Source: Leptodactylus fallax
Taxonomy: Eukaryota; Chordata; Amphibia; Anura; Leptodactylidae
Reading direction: 5' to 3'
DNA length: 64,000 bases
Assembly: GCA_947044405.1 (NCBI GenBank)
Contig: CAMRHE010000068.1
Coordinates: forward strand, 1,327,501-1,391,500
The first letter of the stretch is position 1. The number at the start of each line of letters is the position of its first letter. The notes beneath the pieces were generated by a model. It was not told the origin of the DNA. It worked only from the letters and a program-made list of their open reading frames with translations, and did no database searches. The translations under genes were made by a program, and so were the position numbers. Below, piece by piece: positions 1-10,066 of this stretch.

Positions 1-125
1 TACCTATGTCATGTCTATCTATCTATCCATCTATGTCCTATCTATCTATCTATCTATCTATCTATCATCTATCTATCTATCGATCTATCTCATATCTATC
101 GATCTATCTCATATCTATCAGCTAG
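1..125. repeat. TCTA microsatellite
   Basis: Runs of tcta/ctat tetranucleotides with small interruptions fill the left edge of the window. The open frame across it exists only because the tetranucleotide gives no stops in one frame, so it is not a gene. Confidence 0.95.
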
Positions 126-766
126 CCTTTTATTATGTGGTTTGTGGATCTATCAAACAATGCGCACACACTGTACAGATGTATATATATATATGTATAA
201 TAAGTGACAATTGCCATCTCAGACATTGATGTCTCGGTCTTAGGTTGTTTACCAGAGTGTTGTGAGACGTCTGGATGTGACAGTAAGTGACATGTGTCTT
301 GTGCTGGTGATGTCGCAGTCAGTACAATGACAGGTTATGTCAGGACACGTCGCCTTCTGATGGATCATCTTGTGTTTATTACCATCAATTATCTTCTATT
401 TCTGGATTAAACATCAGTCTTATATAAAGTGCCCCCCCTCCTGGTTGTGGAAGATTAATACTGCTAAAGTAACCTACAGAAGCAAAGCAACAGGATTATA
501 GAAGACCTGATATACAGAGGGTCAGCTAAGCACAGGGTCGGATACATACAGAGTTTGGTACACACAGGCTCAGATACATACAGGGTCAGGTACATAAAGA
601 GCTGGGTTATGGGTACATACAGTGTTGGGTACATAAAGGGTTGCGTTATAGGTATATACTGGGTCAGGTACATACAGAGTTGGTCCCAATCTCCAGCTGA
701 CTCTGTGCCTCATCCCTTGGCCCGTTCTCCTGGTGATGACTTTTGGCTCTGTTTCTCACCACGCCT

Positions 767-784
767 CACCAGGGGGCGCTCCCT
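767..784 (+). promoter_or_regulatory. CTCF-like motif, isolated
   Basis: The word CACCAGGGGGCGCTCC matches the well-known vertebrate CTCF core (CCACYAGGGGGCGC) at nearly all positions on the plus strand. Binding is inferred, not shown. Confidence 0.5.
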
Positions 785-842
785 ACATATGGACATATAC
801 AGCTATACTGGATTCAGTAGTATCTGCATGAATCTTTATGTA

Positions 843-857
843 GTGAGCGCCCCCTAG
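843..857 (-). promoter_or_regulatory. CTCF-like motif, isolated
   Basis: Read on the minus strand the site is GCTAGGGGGCGCTC. It faces the plus-strand motif at 767-784 in convergent orientation, about 60 bp apart. Confidence 0.4.
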
Positions 858-1589
858 CTGCAAGTATCAGCTAGGACAGTGTCATGACAAGTAACAGAAT
901 CCGATCAGCTCAATGCAGATTTTATAACCTGACCTTTGGCCTTGCACCAATTATAATGCTGGAATCTTCTATGTAGCAGGCGGGCTCGTTGTGCCCCTCA
1001 TCCCCCAGGCCCTGGGTGTAGCGACCCCCTATGACTATGCGTCTTACTGCCCCATGCCATAGCAGTGTCAGTGCAGTAATACGGTTATCCCCCGGCTCAT
1101 AGGCTCCATAACAATACAAAACATCTGTTTTACTGTAACACAATGATGGCCGACAGTCCCACAAAGCTCTGCAAGTGCTGATCTACTGAACGTGTCAGCT
1201 CGGCTTTAGATCAGCTATTTTTGGCCAATTTGGACTTCTAGGCAAAAAGCCAAATATGAATCAGATACGGCAGCGGAGAAGACGGAATCATCTGAAATGT
1301 GGAGGAACCTGATCCATGATGCCGGCCAATGTATTCCGGGGTGCAATGCCAAGTCCTGGAGCGTGCCATGAACCGTAGTCAGCCCGGGCCCTCTCTGTGG
1401 TCATTTGTTTAGTATAATTTTCTTTGGACGAAATCTAATTTTTTTTTTTCTTGTATTGAGTTTGTGAACTTGGGACAGTTACGGCGCATGCACACAGCAT
1501 GGAATTACTACAGGTGTCCTGCAGCTGCCACTAGAGGGAGCTCTCTTCACACATATTTCTACAACTCCCAATGGGGTAATGGCAAGCGG

Positions 1590-2515
1590 TATAAATCCCT
1601 GTGCAGTGAGCTCCCCTTAGTGGTGGCTGTATACATTACCTTGCAGTGAGCTTCCCCTAGTGGTAGCTTCATACATCCCTGTGCAGTGAGCGCCCCCTAG
1701 TGGTGGCTGTATAAATCCCTGTGCAGTGAGCTCACCCAAGTGGTGGTTGTATACATCCCTGTGCAGTGAGCGCCCCTTAGTGGTAGCTGTATACATTCCT
1801 GCGCAGTGAGCGCCCCTTAGTGGTAGCTGTATACATTCCTGTGCAGTGAGCGCCCCCTAGTGGTAGCTGTATACATCCCTGTGCAGTGAGCTTCCTCTAG
1901 TGGTAGCTTCATAAATTCCTGTGCAGTGAGCGCCCCCTAGTGGTAGCTTCATACATTCCTGTGCAGTGAGCTCACCCAAGTGGTGGTTGTATACATCCCT
2001 GTGCAGTGAGCGCCCCTTAGTGGTAGCTGTATACATTCCTGCGCAGTGAGCGCCCCTTAGTGGTAGCTGTATACATTCCTGTGCAGTGAGCGCCCCCTAG
2101 TGGTAGCTGTATACATCCCTGTGCAGTGAGCTTCCTCTAGTGGTAGCTTCATAAATTCCTGTGCAGTGAGCGCCCCCTAGTGGTAGCTTCATACATTCCT
2201 GTGCAGTGAGCGCCCCCTAGTGGTAGCTGCATATATCCCTGAGCAGTGAGCTCCCCCTAGTGCTGGCTGTATAAATCCCTATGCAGTGAGCGCTCCCTAA
2301 TGGTAGCGGTATAAAAGTCTATGCAGTAAGCTCCCCTTTAGTTGTAGCTGTATAAATCTCTGTGTAATGAGCTCCCTCTAGTGGTGACTGTATAATTTGT
2401 ATGTAGTGAGTTCCTCCTAGGGGTGGCTGTATAAATTACTGTGCATACAGCTCCCTCTAGTGGTGGCTGAATACATCCATGTGCAATCAACTCCCTCTAG
2501 TGGTATCTATATACA
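1590..2515. repeat. 40-bp minisatellite with CTCF-like units
   Basis: About 23 units of 40 bp follow one another. Each contains a word of the form gcagtgag, then a C-rich decamer, then tagtggtagctgtatacat. About ten units carry cgccccctagtgg or cgccccttagtgg, which on the minus strand reads as the CTCF core CCACTAGGGGGCGC. Other units have drifted (ctcacccaag, cttcctctag). Six-unit blocks at 1731-1970 and 1971-2210 appear identical over 240 bp, so the array grew recently by block duplication. Units right of 2240 are more diverged. Single copies of the motif occur elsewhere in the window, for example near 5070. Confidence 0.9.
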
Positions 2516-3411
2516 TCACTGTGTAGGCTCTTGAACATTTGGTCGGATTTGAGACGGGGATCGCAGCATTTTAAGGCAACATAAAATTGATACTAAAATC
2601 TTGATATTTACACAGCTTTTCACAATCACAAAGTGTTGCCATATGTTAGCCATGGCATGTCTGCCACCCAGACTAGATGAAATGCATCGCCTCTCCATGG
2701 ACGGAGCCCGTATTCCATATTCTACACCCGGATAATTATTATTTCTTCTTTGGTCTCATTAAATGTGTTACAAAAACAAATATTCTTATGTGTGGATCAA
2801 ATCTGTCAATGCTGGTGAACATAAGTGCCATCTAGAGGCTAAATGTGGTATTACATGCACGAAAATCAGGCTGCTGACTATACTGTACAGTAATATGGCC
2901 ATAATTATCTATGCAAGGCAGCTCAGCCCCGTGTAAGTGACTGCAATACCAACCATAGCCCTTGGATGGCGGTGGCGCTGTGCAAGGAAAAAAATAGAGA
3001 ACCTTTTACTAATCCAGACAAGGCATCAAGCAATAAATGTGTTTCTTCTTCACATCAGATAAGATTGTCCTGTATTCTGAGATGTATACTAAAGTAAAGC
3101 AAGAACTAAAGGCAGCACTTAATAATGTATGTATTTATTATCCTATATTTATATAGCACCAACATAGTCTGCAGCAGTGTACACATAATCTATGGATCAC
3201 ATCTTACACTAGAATTATCTTATATGAAGTGTTCACCGAGGTACTTGTTAGGGTTAATTTAAAGTGGTCGTAGTCTATGTAGAGATATCTGCAGCTGGTC
3301 TGTACAGTCACATAGAGGGCACTGGTTGTAGTCATCATCCCAGGGAATAACAAGCGCAATCAGTTATTTCATATACAGATTCCCAGGAAGATATAATCTC
3401 AAATATGTTAC
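2516..3411. other. Gene-free stretch
   Basis: No gene seen. Near 3135-3190 is a fragment with the words tatatagcaccaacatagtctgcagcagtgtacac, written here as one family label; it is related to the dispersed repeat at 50930-51115. The rest looks unique and non-coding. Confidence 0.6.
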
Positions 3412-4797
3412 CCTGATCCCGAGTTACATCCTGTATTATACTCCAGAGCTGCGCTCATTATTCTGCTGCTGCAGTCACTGTTTACATACATTACATTACT
3501 TATCCTGTACTGATCCCGAGTTACATCCTGTATCATACTCCAGAGCTGCACTCACTATTCTGCTGGTGCAGTCACTGTGTACATACATTACATTACTTAT
3601 CCTGTACTGATCCTGAGTTACATCCTGTATTATACCCCAGAGCTGCACTCACTATTCTGCTGGTGCAGTCACTGTGTACATACATTACATTACTTATCCT
3701 GTACTGATCCTGAGTTACATCCTGTATTATACCCCAGAGCTGCACTCACTATTCTGCTGGTGCAGTCACTGTGTACATACATTACATTACTTATCCTGTG
3801 CTTATCCTGAGTTACATCCTGTATTATACTCCAGAGCTGCACTCACTATTCTGCTGGTGCAGTCACTGTGTACATACATTACATTACTTATCCTGTACTG
3901 ATCCTGAGTTACATCCTGTATTATACTCCAGAGCTGCGCTCACTATTCTGCTGGTGCAGTCACTGTGTACATACATTACATTACTTATCCTGTACCGATC
4001 CCGAGTTACATCCTGTATTATACCCCAGAGCTGCACTCACTATTCTGCTGGTGCAGTCACTGTGTACATACATTACATTACTTATCCTGTACTGATCCTG
4101 AGTTACATCCTGTATTATACTCCAGAGCTGCACTCACTATTCTGCTGGTGCCGTCACTGTGTACATACATTACATTACTTATCCTGTACTGATCCTGAGT
4201 TACATCCTGTATTATACTCCAGAGCTGCACTCACTATTCTGCTGGTGCCGTCACTGTGTACATACATTACATTACTTATCCTTAGTTACATTCTGTATTA
4301 TACTCCAGAGCTGCGCTCACTATTCTGCTGGTACAGTCACTGTGTACATACATTACATTACTTATCCTGTACTGATCCTGAGTTACATCCTGTATTATAC
4401 TCCAGAGCTGCGCTCACTATTCTGCTGGTACAGTCACTGTGTACATACATTACATTACTTATCCTGTACTGATCCTGAGTTACATCCTGTATTATACCCC
4501 AGAGCTGCGCTCACTATTCTGATGGTACAGTCACTGTGTACATACATTACATTACTTATCCTGTACTGATCCTGAGTTACATCCTGTATTATACCCCAGA
4601 GCTGCGCTCACTATTCTGATGGTACAGTCACTGTGTACATACATTACATTACTTATCCTGTACTGATCCTGTATTATACTCCAGAGCTGCACTCACTATT
4701 CTGCTGGTGCAGTCACTGTGTACATACATTACATTATTTATCCTGTACTGATCCTGAGTTACATCCTGTATTATACTCCAGAGCTGCGCTCACTATT
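3412..4797. repeat. 97-bp satellite array
   Basis: About 14 units of 97 bp contain words such as gagttacatcctgtattata, ccagagctgc, ctattctgctggtgcagtcactg and acattacttatcctgt. Open frames starting at 3577, 3674, 3771, 3868 and 3965 are exactly 97 bp apart. Because 97 is not a multiple of three, each frame crosses units in rotating phase, and the apparent proteins are artefacts. One unit near 4275-4300 is shortened. Confidence 0.95.
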
Positions 4798-4930
4798 ATG
4801 GTATGTTGCACTGAAACCTGGAGAATTGTGAATACAGCTCTAAAGGCTGCAACTCAGTCTCTAATCCTAGATAAATTGACTTACAGGCGCTTTTGCTGTA
4901 TTTGTAAAATATACTTAGTTTTTCATGATT

Positions 4931-4936
4931 TTTATT
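4931..4936 (-). promoter_or_regulatory. Candidate FADD poly(A) signal
   Basis: The minus strand reads AATAAA here, about 250 bases beyond the FADD stop codon. It is the first clear canonical signal downstream, so it is the likely 3' end of the transcript. Confidence 0.5.
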
Positions 4937-5182
4937 GCTTGTATGATGAGGACAAATATAAAACCTATAAGGTATCTGAGTTGTTAGACAAGCTGTTTGG
5001 CTGATTCCAATGTGAATAGCGATCTCCAGCTTGCTATGTAGCTCAAAGGAAGTTTCATAAATCTGTATGCAGTGAGCGCCCCCTAGTGACAGCTGAAGGT
5101 AGTGGACAAATAGAACAATCACCGGTCTTGTTCCATGACAATTCATAGTGAACCATGTCAGAGTTTGGAGGTTGTCGGTGGT

Positions 5183-5466
5183 TTATGATGTGCCATGACT
5201 GAGGTTAATGGCTGTGCTGAGCTTCTCTGACACTAGCCGCATTCTGCAGTCGTCTAAGGCCTGCACCAGGACTGATACGGTGGCGCCATCTTTCTTCAGT
5301 TTCTTCCACTCCTTCAGGCATTGCATCAGCTGCTCCCGCATATTATAGGGGTTCGCATAAATAACACGATCCATTGTTACATCTGAAACCCCGAGAGTCC
5401 GTATCAGTCTCTTCCATTCCCTCCCGACGTTGTCACATATGATGTCGAAGGCCTGGTCAAGATGAT
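5183..5466 (-). CDS. fadd: FADD exon 2 (death domain) and stop
   Basis: The acceptor is tttgcgcag|AT and the stop is TAA. The exon encodes the death domain, with IICDNVGREWKRL, REQLMQCLKEWKK and ATVSVLVQALDDCRM aligning to human VICDNVGKDWRRL, RESLRIWKN and ATVAHLVGALRSCQM. Only nine residues follow the last helix (AINLSHGTS). Confidence 0.95.
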
Positions 5467-5528
5467 CTGCGCAAAGATGGGAAAAAAAAACCGGAAATGT
5501 GTGAAAATAGTGAGGACACTATCTATAG

Positions 5529-5563
<35 letters not shown>

Positions 5564-6025
5564 AAGAAAAAATGGCAGCACTCCTTTAAAATGCAAAACT
5601 AGTAACTTTAATTCAAGTGCGACGTTTCGGTCCACACAGGAACCTTTCTCAAGCAAGGTTCCTGTGTGGACCGAAACGTCGCACTTGGATTAAAGTCACT
5701 AGTTTTGCATTTTAAAGGAGTGCCGCCATTTTTTTCTTTATTAGCTGTGTTGGAGGCATTGCCATCTTCTGATTGGACTGGCACCCGAACTTTATTTTTG
5801 TCTATGCTGCTTTGAATTTTTCTTTTCTAGATAGATAGATACGAATAGAAATATTATACAGATAGATAGATATATAGGAGATAGATATGACAGATAGATA
5901 GATAAATAGATAGAACATAGATAATATATGCAGATAGATAGATAATAGATAGATATTTAGATGTTAGATAGATATTACAGATCGATAGATATTAGATAGA
6001 TAGATGAGATAGATAGATAGATACT

Positions 6026-6056
<31 letters not shown>

Positions 6057-6227
6057 CTATAGATAGATGAAATAGATAGATACTATAGATAGATGAAATA
6101 GATAGATAGATACTATAGATAGATGAAATAGATAGATAGATACTATAGATAGATAGATAGCTAGATAGATAGATATTACATAGATAGATAGATAGATAGA
6201 TAGATAGAGATAGATAAATAGATAGAT

Positions 6228-6261
<34 letters not shown>

Positions 6262-7095
6262 GATATAGATAGATTTTAGATAGATAGATAGATAGATAGA
6301 TAGAGATAGAGATAGATTTTAGATAGATAGAATAGTTTTTGGTTGTTTTTTTTTTTTTTAACATAATGAAATGGGTTTTCCGGTTTTATGTCCATCAGGT
6401 CCTATGAGATTATACAGGAGATTCCCCACTTTGGGTTTCCCCTCTTACATCGCTCTCCTCCCCCTTAGATTCCCCTTCGCTGTCATTAGTATTTAGGACT
6501 GAGAATTATTTCATTTCCTAGAAACAGCCGTTCCAGGTTCCTGGCCTGTATACACAATGCTATATAGTCAGCAGCACATCCTCTCTGTGTGAACAGGGCT
6601 GACAATTCCTATATCCGCATACAGTAGCGGTGAGTCCTTTATGCTTCAAGTTATACTTTTGGGCCTAGGAGACCATATAGGACCATCCTATTACCCATCA
6701 TTTACATACAACTGGAAAGCCCCTTGGCATGCGGTGGGCCTAACGCTTCAAGCTGCACTACTACCCTAGCGGGGATAGGGATGAGACATAGGTGGGCATT
6801 TACCTCGTGCTGCAGCGTCGCCCTGGGCCGATGGGTCTTGGAAATTTTCTACTTCTTGCGCGAGATCGTGACGCTTAATGGCGTTCAACAACTTGACGAG
6901 AAAACAGAGGTTGTCTTCAGAGATCAGAACCAGCTCCTGCAGCTGCCGGAACAGATGTATGGGGCTCGTGATCGACTCCATTTTCTTTTTGACTATATGG
7001 TCCTGACACAAAAACTTCATGTTCTCCAGTTCCTTCTGGCTCAGACTGTCGGAGATTTTTAACAACAGGACGCGGAGTTCCATCACTGGCTCCAT
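5183..7095 (-). CDS. fadd: FADD death-domain adaptor, complete two-exon gene
   Basis: FADD links death receptors of the TNF family to caspase-8 in the cytoplasm through an N-terminal death effector domain (DED) and a C-terminal death domain (DD). Coding exons are 6804-7095 and 5183-5466 on the minus strand; they join in phase (G|AT, an aspartate) to give 191 codons plus stop. Residues 1-85 form the DED and include the KRHDL stretch corresponding to the family RxDL motif. Exon 2 encodes the DD, starting with a block that aligns to human AFNVICDNVGKDW. Start: the first in-frame ATG (7095) gives MEPVMEL, matching human MDPFLVL; only GTG codons lie in frame just upstream. Human FADD has 208 residues. 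This one ends soon after the DD and lacks the serine-rich tail that carries human Ser194. Its neighbour ANO1 lies upstream on the same strand, as in human. Confidence 0.96.
5560..5742. repeat. Hairpin-forming inverted repeat in FADD intron
   Basis: Two nearly identical arms of about 85 bp face each other around a short centre (ctttctcaagcaagg). Each outward arm contains GGACCGAAACGTCGCACTTG, then attaaagt, actagttttgcattttaaa and ggagtgc. A few mismatches separate the arms. The element sits directly against GATA repeats. The GACCGAAACGTC block resembles the 3' core of hammerhead ribozymes carried by Penelope-like elements (hypothesis). A tail without repeats follows to 5828. Confidence 0.8.
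5829..6335. repeat. GATA microsatellite in FADD intron
   Basis: About 500 bp of interrupted (gata)n include several higher-order blocks of the form gatactatagatagatgaaa. A smaller run lies at 5529-5559, so the hairpin repeat appears to have landed in or beside the array. Confidence 0.95.
6804..7095 (-). CDS. fadd: FADD exon 1 (death effector domain)
   Basis: This exon is 292 bp from the ATG to the donor (CGAG|gtaaatg), ending in phase 1. It encodes 97 complete codons: the six-helix DED plus a short linker rich in Ala and Gly. The tract KFLCQDHI aligns with human KFLCLGRV. Confidence 0.95.
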
Positions 7096-7490
7096 GTCGG
7101 TCGGTGTCACCACGATAGGCGTCCCTGGATGTGTTTCACTTTCACTTTTTCAAAAATGTTCCCCCTAGCGTCCAGTATAACAGGGCAGGGTCCACAGTAT
7201 ATACGACCATAGAGAGATACAAGGTAACCCCTCTACGCCAGGCGCACAGACCCCAGATAGACAAACCCTTCACTTCCTGGTTGTAACATCCAGTCTTGAA
7301 GTTTTTGCAGAATCCTCCGACCAGGAAGTTAGTGAGAAGTGAGGACTGAGCATGTCCTGTCCCTGCTGCTCTCCGCCCAGCCCCTCCTCGCCTGCTGACA
7401 GCATGCAGCTGAGATATACAGCATACAGCCGCCCAATCCTAATGAATTCACAACGACAACTGTCGTAGTCATAGTCACCGTTCTCCGACA
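7096..7490 (-). promoter_or_regulatory. Putative FADD promoter and 5' UTR
   Basis: This region lies directly upstream of the FADD start. It contains two ETS-type words in opposite orientation (acttcctg at 7272-7279, caggaagt at 7322-7329) and a GC box (ccgccc at 7373-7378). I see no convincing TATA box. The transcription start is unknown. Confidence 0.4.
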
Positions 7491-7529
7491 AGTTTTTTTT
7501 TTTTTTTTAAAAAGTAAAACTTTTTATTC

Positions 7530-8440
7530 TGTTTAAACTTTTAAGCATTAGATGTTTATTCAGTTGTAAAAAGAAATAAAAAATTCAGAGAATTGTCCAA
7601 TTAGAAAATAAAATAATAAAATTAAAATAAAACAAAAAATTCACAGAATTGTCAAATTAGAAAATAAAATAATAAAATTAAAATAAAACAAAAAATTCAC
7701 AGAATTGTCAAATTAGAAAATAAAATAATAAAATGAAAATAAAACAAAAAATTCACAGAATTGTCAAATTCAAATAGAAAATAATAAGATTAAAATAAAA
7801 CAAAAAATTCACAGAATTGTCAAATTTGAATATAAAATAATAAAACTAAAATAAAACAAAAAATTCACAGAATCCTCAAATTAGAAAATAAAATAATAAA
7901 ATTAAAATAAAACAAAAAATTCACAGAATTGTCAAATTCGAATAGAATATAATAAAATTAAAATAAAACAAAAAATTCACAGAATTCTCAAATTAGAAAA
8001 TAAAATAATAAAATTAAAATAAAGCAAAAAATTCACAGAATTGTCAAATTCGAATATAAAATAATAAGATTAAAATAAAACAAAAAATTCACAGAATCTT
8101 CCAATTCGAATATAAAATAATAAAATTAAAATAAAACAAAAAATTCACAGAATTGTCAAATTCGAATAGAAAATAATAAAATTAAAATAAAACTAAAAAT
8201 TCACAGAATTCTCAAATTAGAAAATAAAATAATAAAATAAAAATAAAGCAAAAAATTCACAGAATTGTCAAATTCGAATATAAAATAATAAGATTAAAAT
8301 AAAACAAAAAAAATCACAGAATCTTCCAATTCGAATATAAAATAATAAAATTAAAATAAAACAAAAAATTCACAGAATTCTCAAATTAGAAAATAAAATA
8401 ATAAAATTAAAATGCAACAAAAAATACACAAGGAAAAAAA
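7530..8440. repeat. A-rich minisatellite, about 55-58 bp unit
   Basis: About 15 copies of a very A+T-rich unit contain aaaattcacagaattgtcaa and agaaaataaaataataaaa, with small length variation (54-58 bp). It starts right after a T11 run at 7495-7508, just upstream of the FADD promoter region. Confidence 0.95.
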
Positions 8441-9880
8441 GCTAAATAAATCCAGCTCAGATTTGAGAATTTCCTGACTTAGCCTGTTTACCCTTTCAGT
8501 ACCCTCTGACTACACTGTCAAGATAAAGAGTGGGAGGGATAACCTCCCGTGATAGGATTTTGGGGGTTCAACACCTTGAGCTGAGTATTAAAGGGGTTTT
8601 CCCACTAACTTGCAGATCGGTGGGGTCCAACGACTTAGACCGCACTAATCATGGGGGAGAAGTGATCATTCATGGGATCGTTCATCCCCCCCATACGTTT
8701 GCATTATGCCAGCAGCACATCCCCTGGTGGTCCAACTGCAGGGACCCCATGTTTTCTGAGAATGGGGGACAACACCGTCCACCAATCAGCTGTTTTCTGC
8801 TAACACAGAGCCGGGTGTGCGCCTTCATCCTCAATGTAGTCACCGTAGTAGCATAGCTCCCATTTACTTGAATAGGGGCTGAGCTGCAGTAACCAGGGAC
8901 TAACTCCGATTCTGGCAGATTAAGCCTTCAGGTGCTGTGATCCATAGCGATCACGGCATCTGGGTGGTTAGAGGGTGGGGTCGCCCCTTGTTTTGGCCCT
9001 TCGGTCAGATTGGAGGATTCCAAGGGATTGCTATGGCCACCAGGAGGCCAATCTATTATATATAGGCAGTAATGTACAATATACTGCAATACCGAACTAT
9101 TACAGTATATAGTACTGAGGATCAAGTAATCCCAGGTCCTAGTGCCCTTGAAAATAAAAGTATAAAAAATAAATAAACAAAAAATAAAAAAGCCCCAACT
9201 GGTATTTAGTGTCTGCTCAATGCCAAGGCCTAACAGATAGAGTTTTGGCTTCCTGCCCCTGAGGACGCCTGTACGGCATGGCGCGCTGGTGTCATTGCCG
9301 CTGATCTGACATCGCAGTTTCTCTGTAGCTTAGGCAGAAATGACAAAAACAAGTCACTTTTGGTTTCTTTATTTCTCCTGAAATAACTGGAAACTACCTT
9401 CATTGTGGAATGGCGACAAAATTTTAGTAGAAGCCGCAATAAGCTGTAAAAAGTATGACAGTTGTAGGCTGCCATCTAGTGGTGAAAAAGATTAGTGCAG
9501 GTTCTAAATTAACTGTGTCTATCTAGTGATAGGGGCGGCCCCATAGCATAGATCAAACTACAGTATGGCCCCTTTATGGGGTGTATTTTTGTCACTTTAT
9601 TCTCTTTCCATGACCTTTGGGCCAAGTCCTGCACAGATCCATGGTGGTGCATACATAACCCTATTACTTAGTGTGGTTGGGGTGATCACATATATGGCCT
9701 CTAACATTTTAATTAAAATACTGCTTTCTGATTTCCTCTTTTAAAAATAGAAAATCTGCATCAACTAAAATAAAAAATTCTTAGTTTATAAACCCATGAC
9801 TTGCCTAGATCATGAAAGGGTTAAAATAGTTTAAAATAGTTTAGGTCATTAAAGGGTTAAAAGAATTATTGATATAGACC
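8441..9880. other. Gene-free intergenic stretch
   Basis: No gene seen. Around 8590-8760 is a dispersed repeat of the 'aaaggggttttcccac ... gatcggtggggtcc' type that also appears near 37030 and 55570. The words gccatctagtggtg (9470) resemble the CTCF-like family. Confidence 0.6.
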
Positions 9881-9884
9881 TGGG

Positions 9885-9965
9885 CCTGGAGCTGTGATGT
9901 CACAATCTGCACGGAATGTTCTGGACCTGGAGCGGTGATGACATCACAATGACCTCAGTCAGTAA
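9885..9965 (+). promoter_or_regulatory. Paired CRE-like motifs upstream of the Ulp1-like ORF
   Basis: Two direct copies of a module (ggacctggagcggtgatg or close variants) each contain a CRE-like octamer: TGATGTCA in the first copy and TGACATCA in the second, both inside short palindromes ending tcacaat. They lie 100-180 bp upstream of the ORF start, a typical promoter distance. Function is inferred. Confidence 0.4.
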
Positions 9966-10066
9966 GAGGCCTGAGCCCAGAGCCCACTCATCATAACAGT
10001 GTGTGACTCCACGCCGGATACACGCAACTTCTGGTACAGAAAGAAAAAAACGTGACAGACGCCATC

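Larger units (their letters stand above)
126..1589. other. Gene-free flank downstream of FADD
   Basis: No exon or long open frame is convincing. Between 555 and 680 there is a degenerate short repeat containing gggtacatacag-like words. Two isolated CTCF-like motifs lie at 767-784 and 843-857, and a related ccactagagggagctc word lies near 1529 just before the minisatellite. Confidence 0.7.

Noticed and set aside
3771..4472. 233-codon open frame in the left repeat region
   Set aside because: It lies wholly inside the 97-bp satellite; the same peptide blocks recur in rotating frames.
7270..7491. Minus-strand frame of 73 codons upstream of FADD
   Set aside because: It falls in the promoter/5' UTR region, is not in frame with FADD without stops, and shows no domain.
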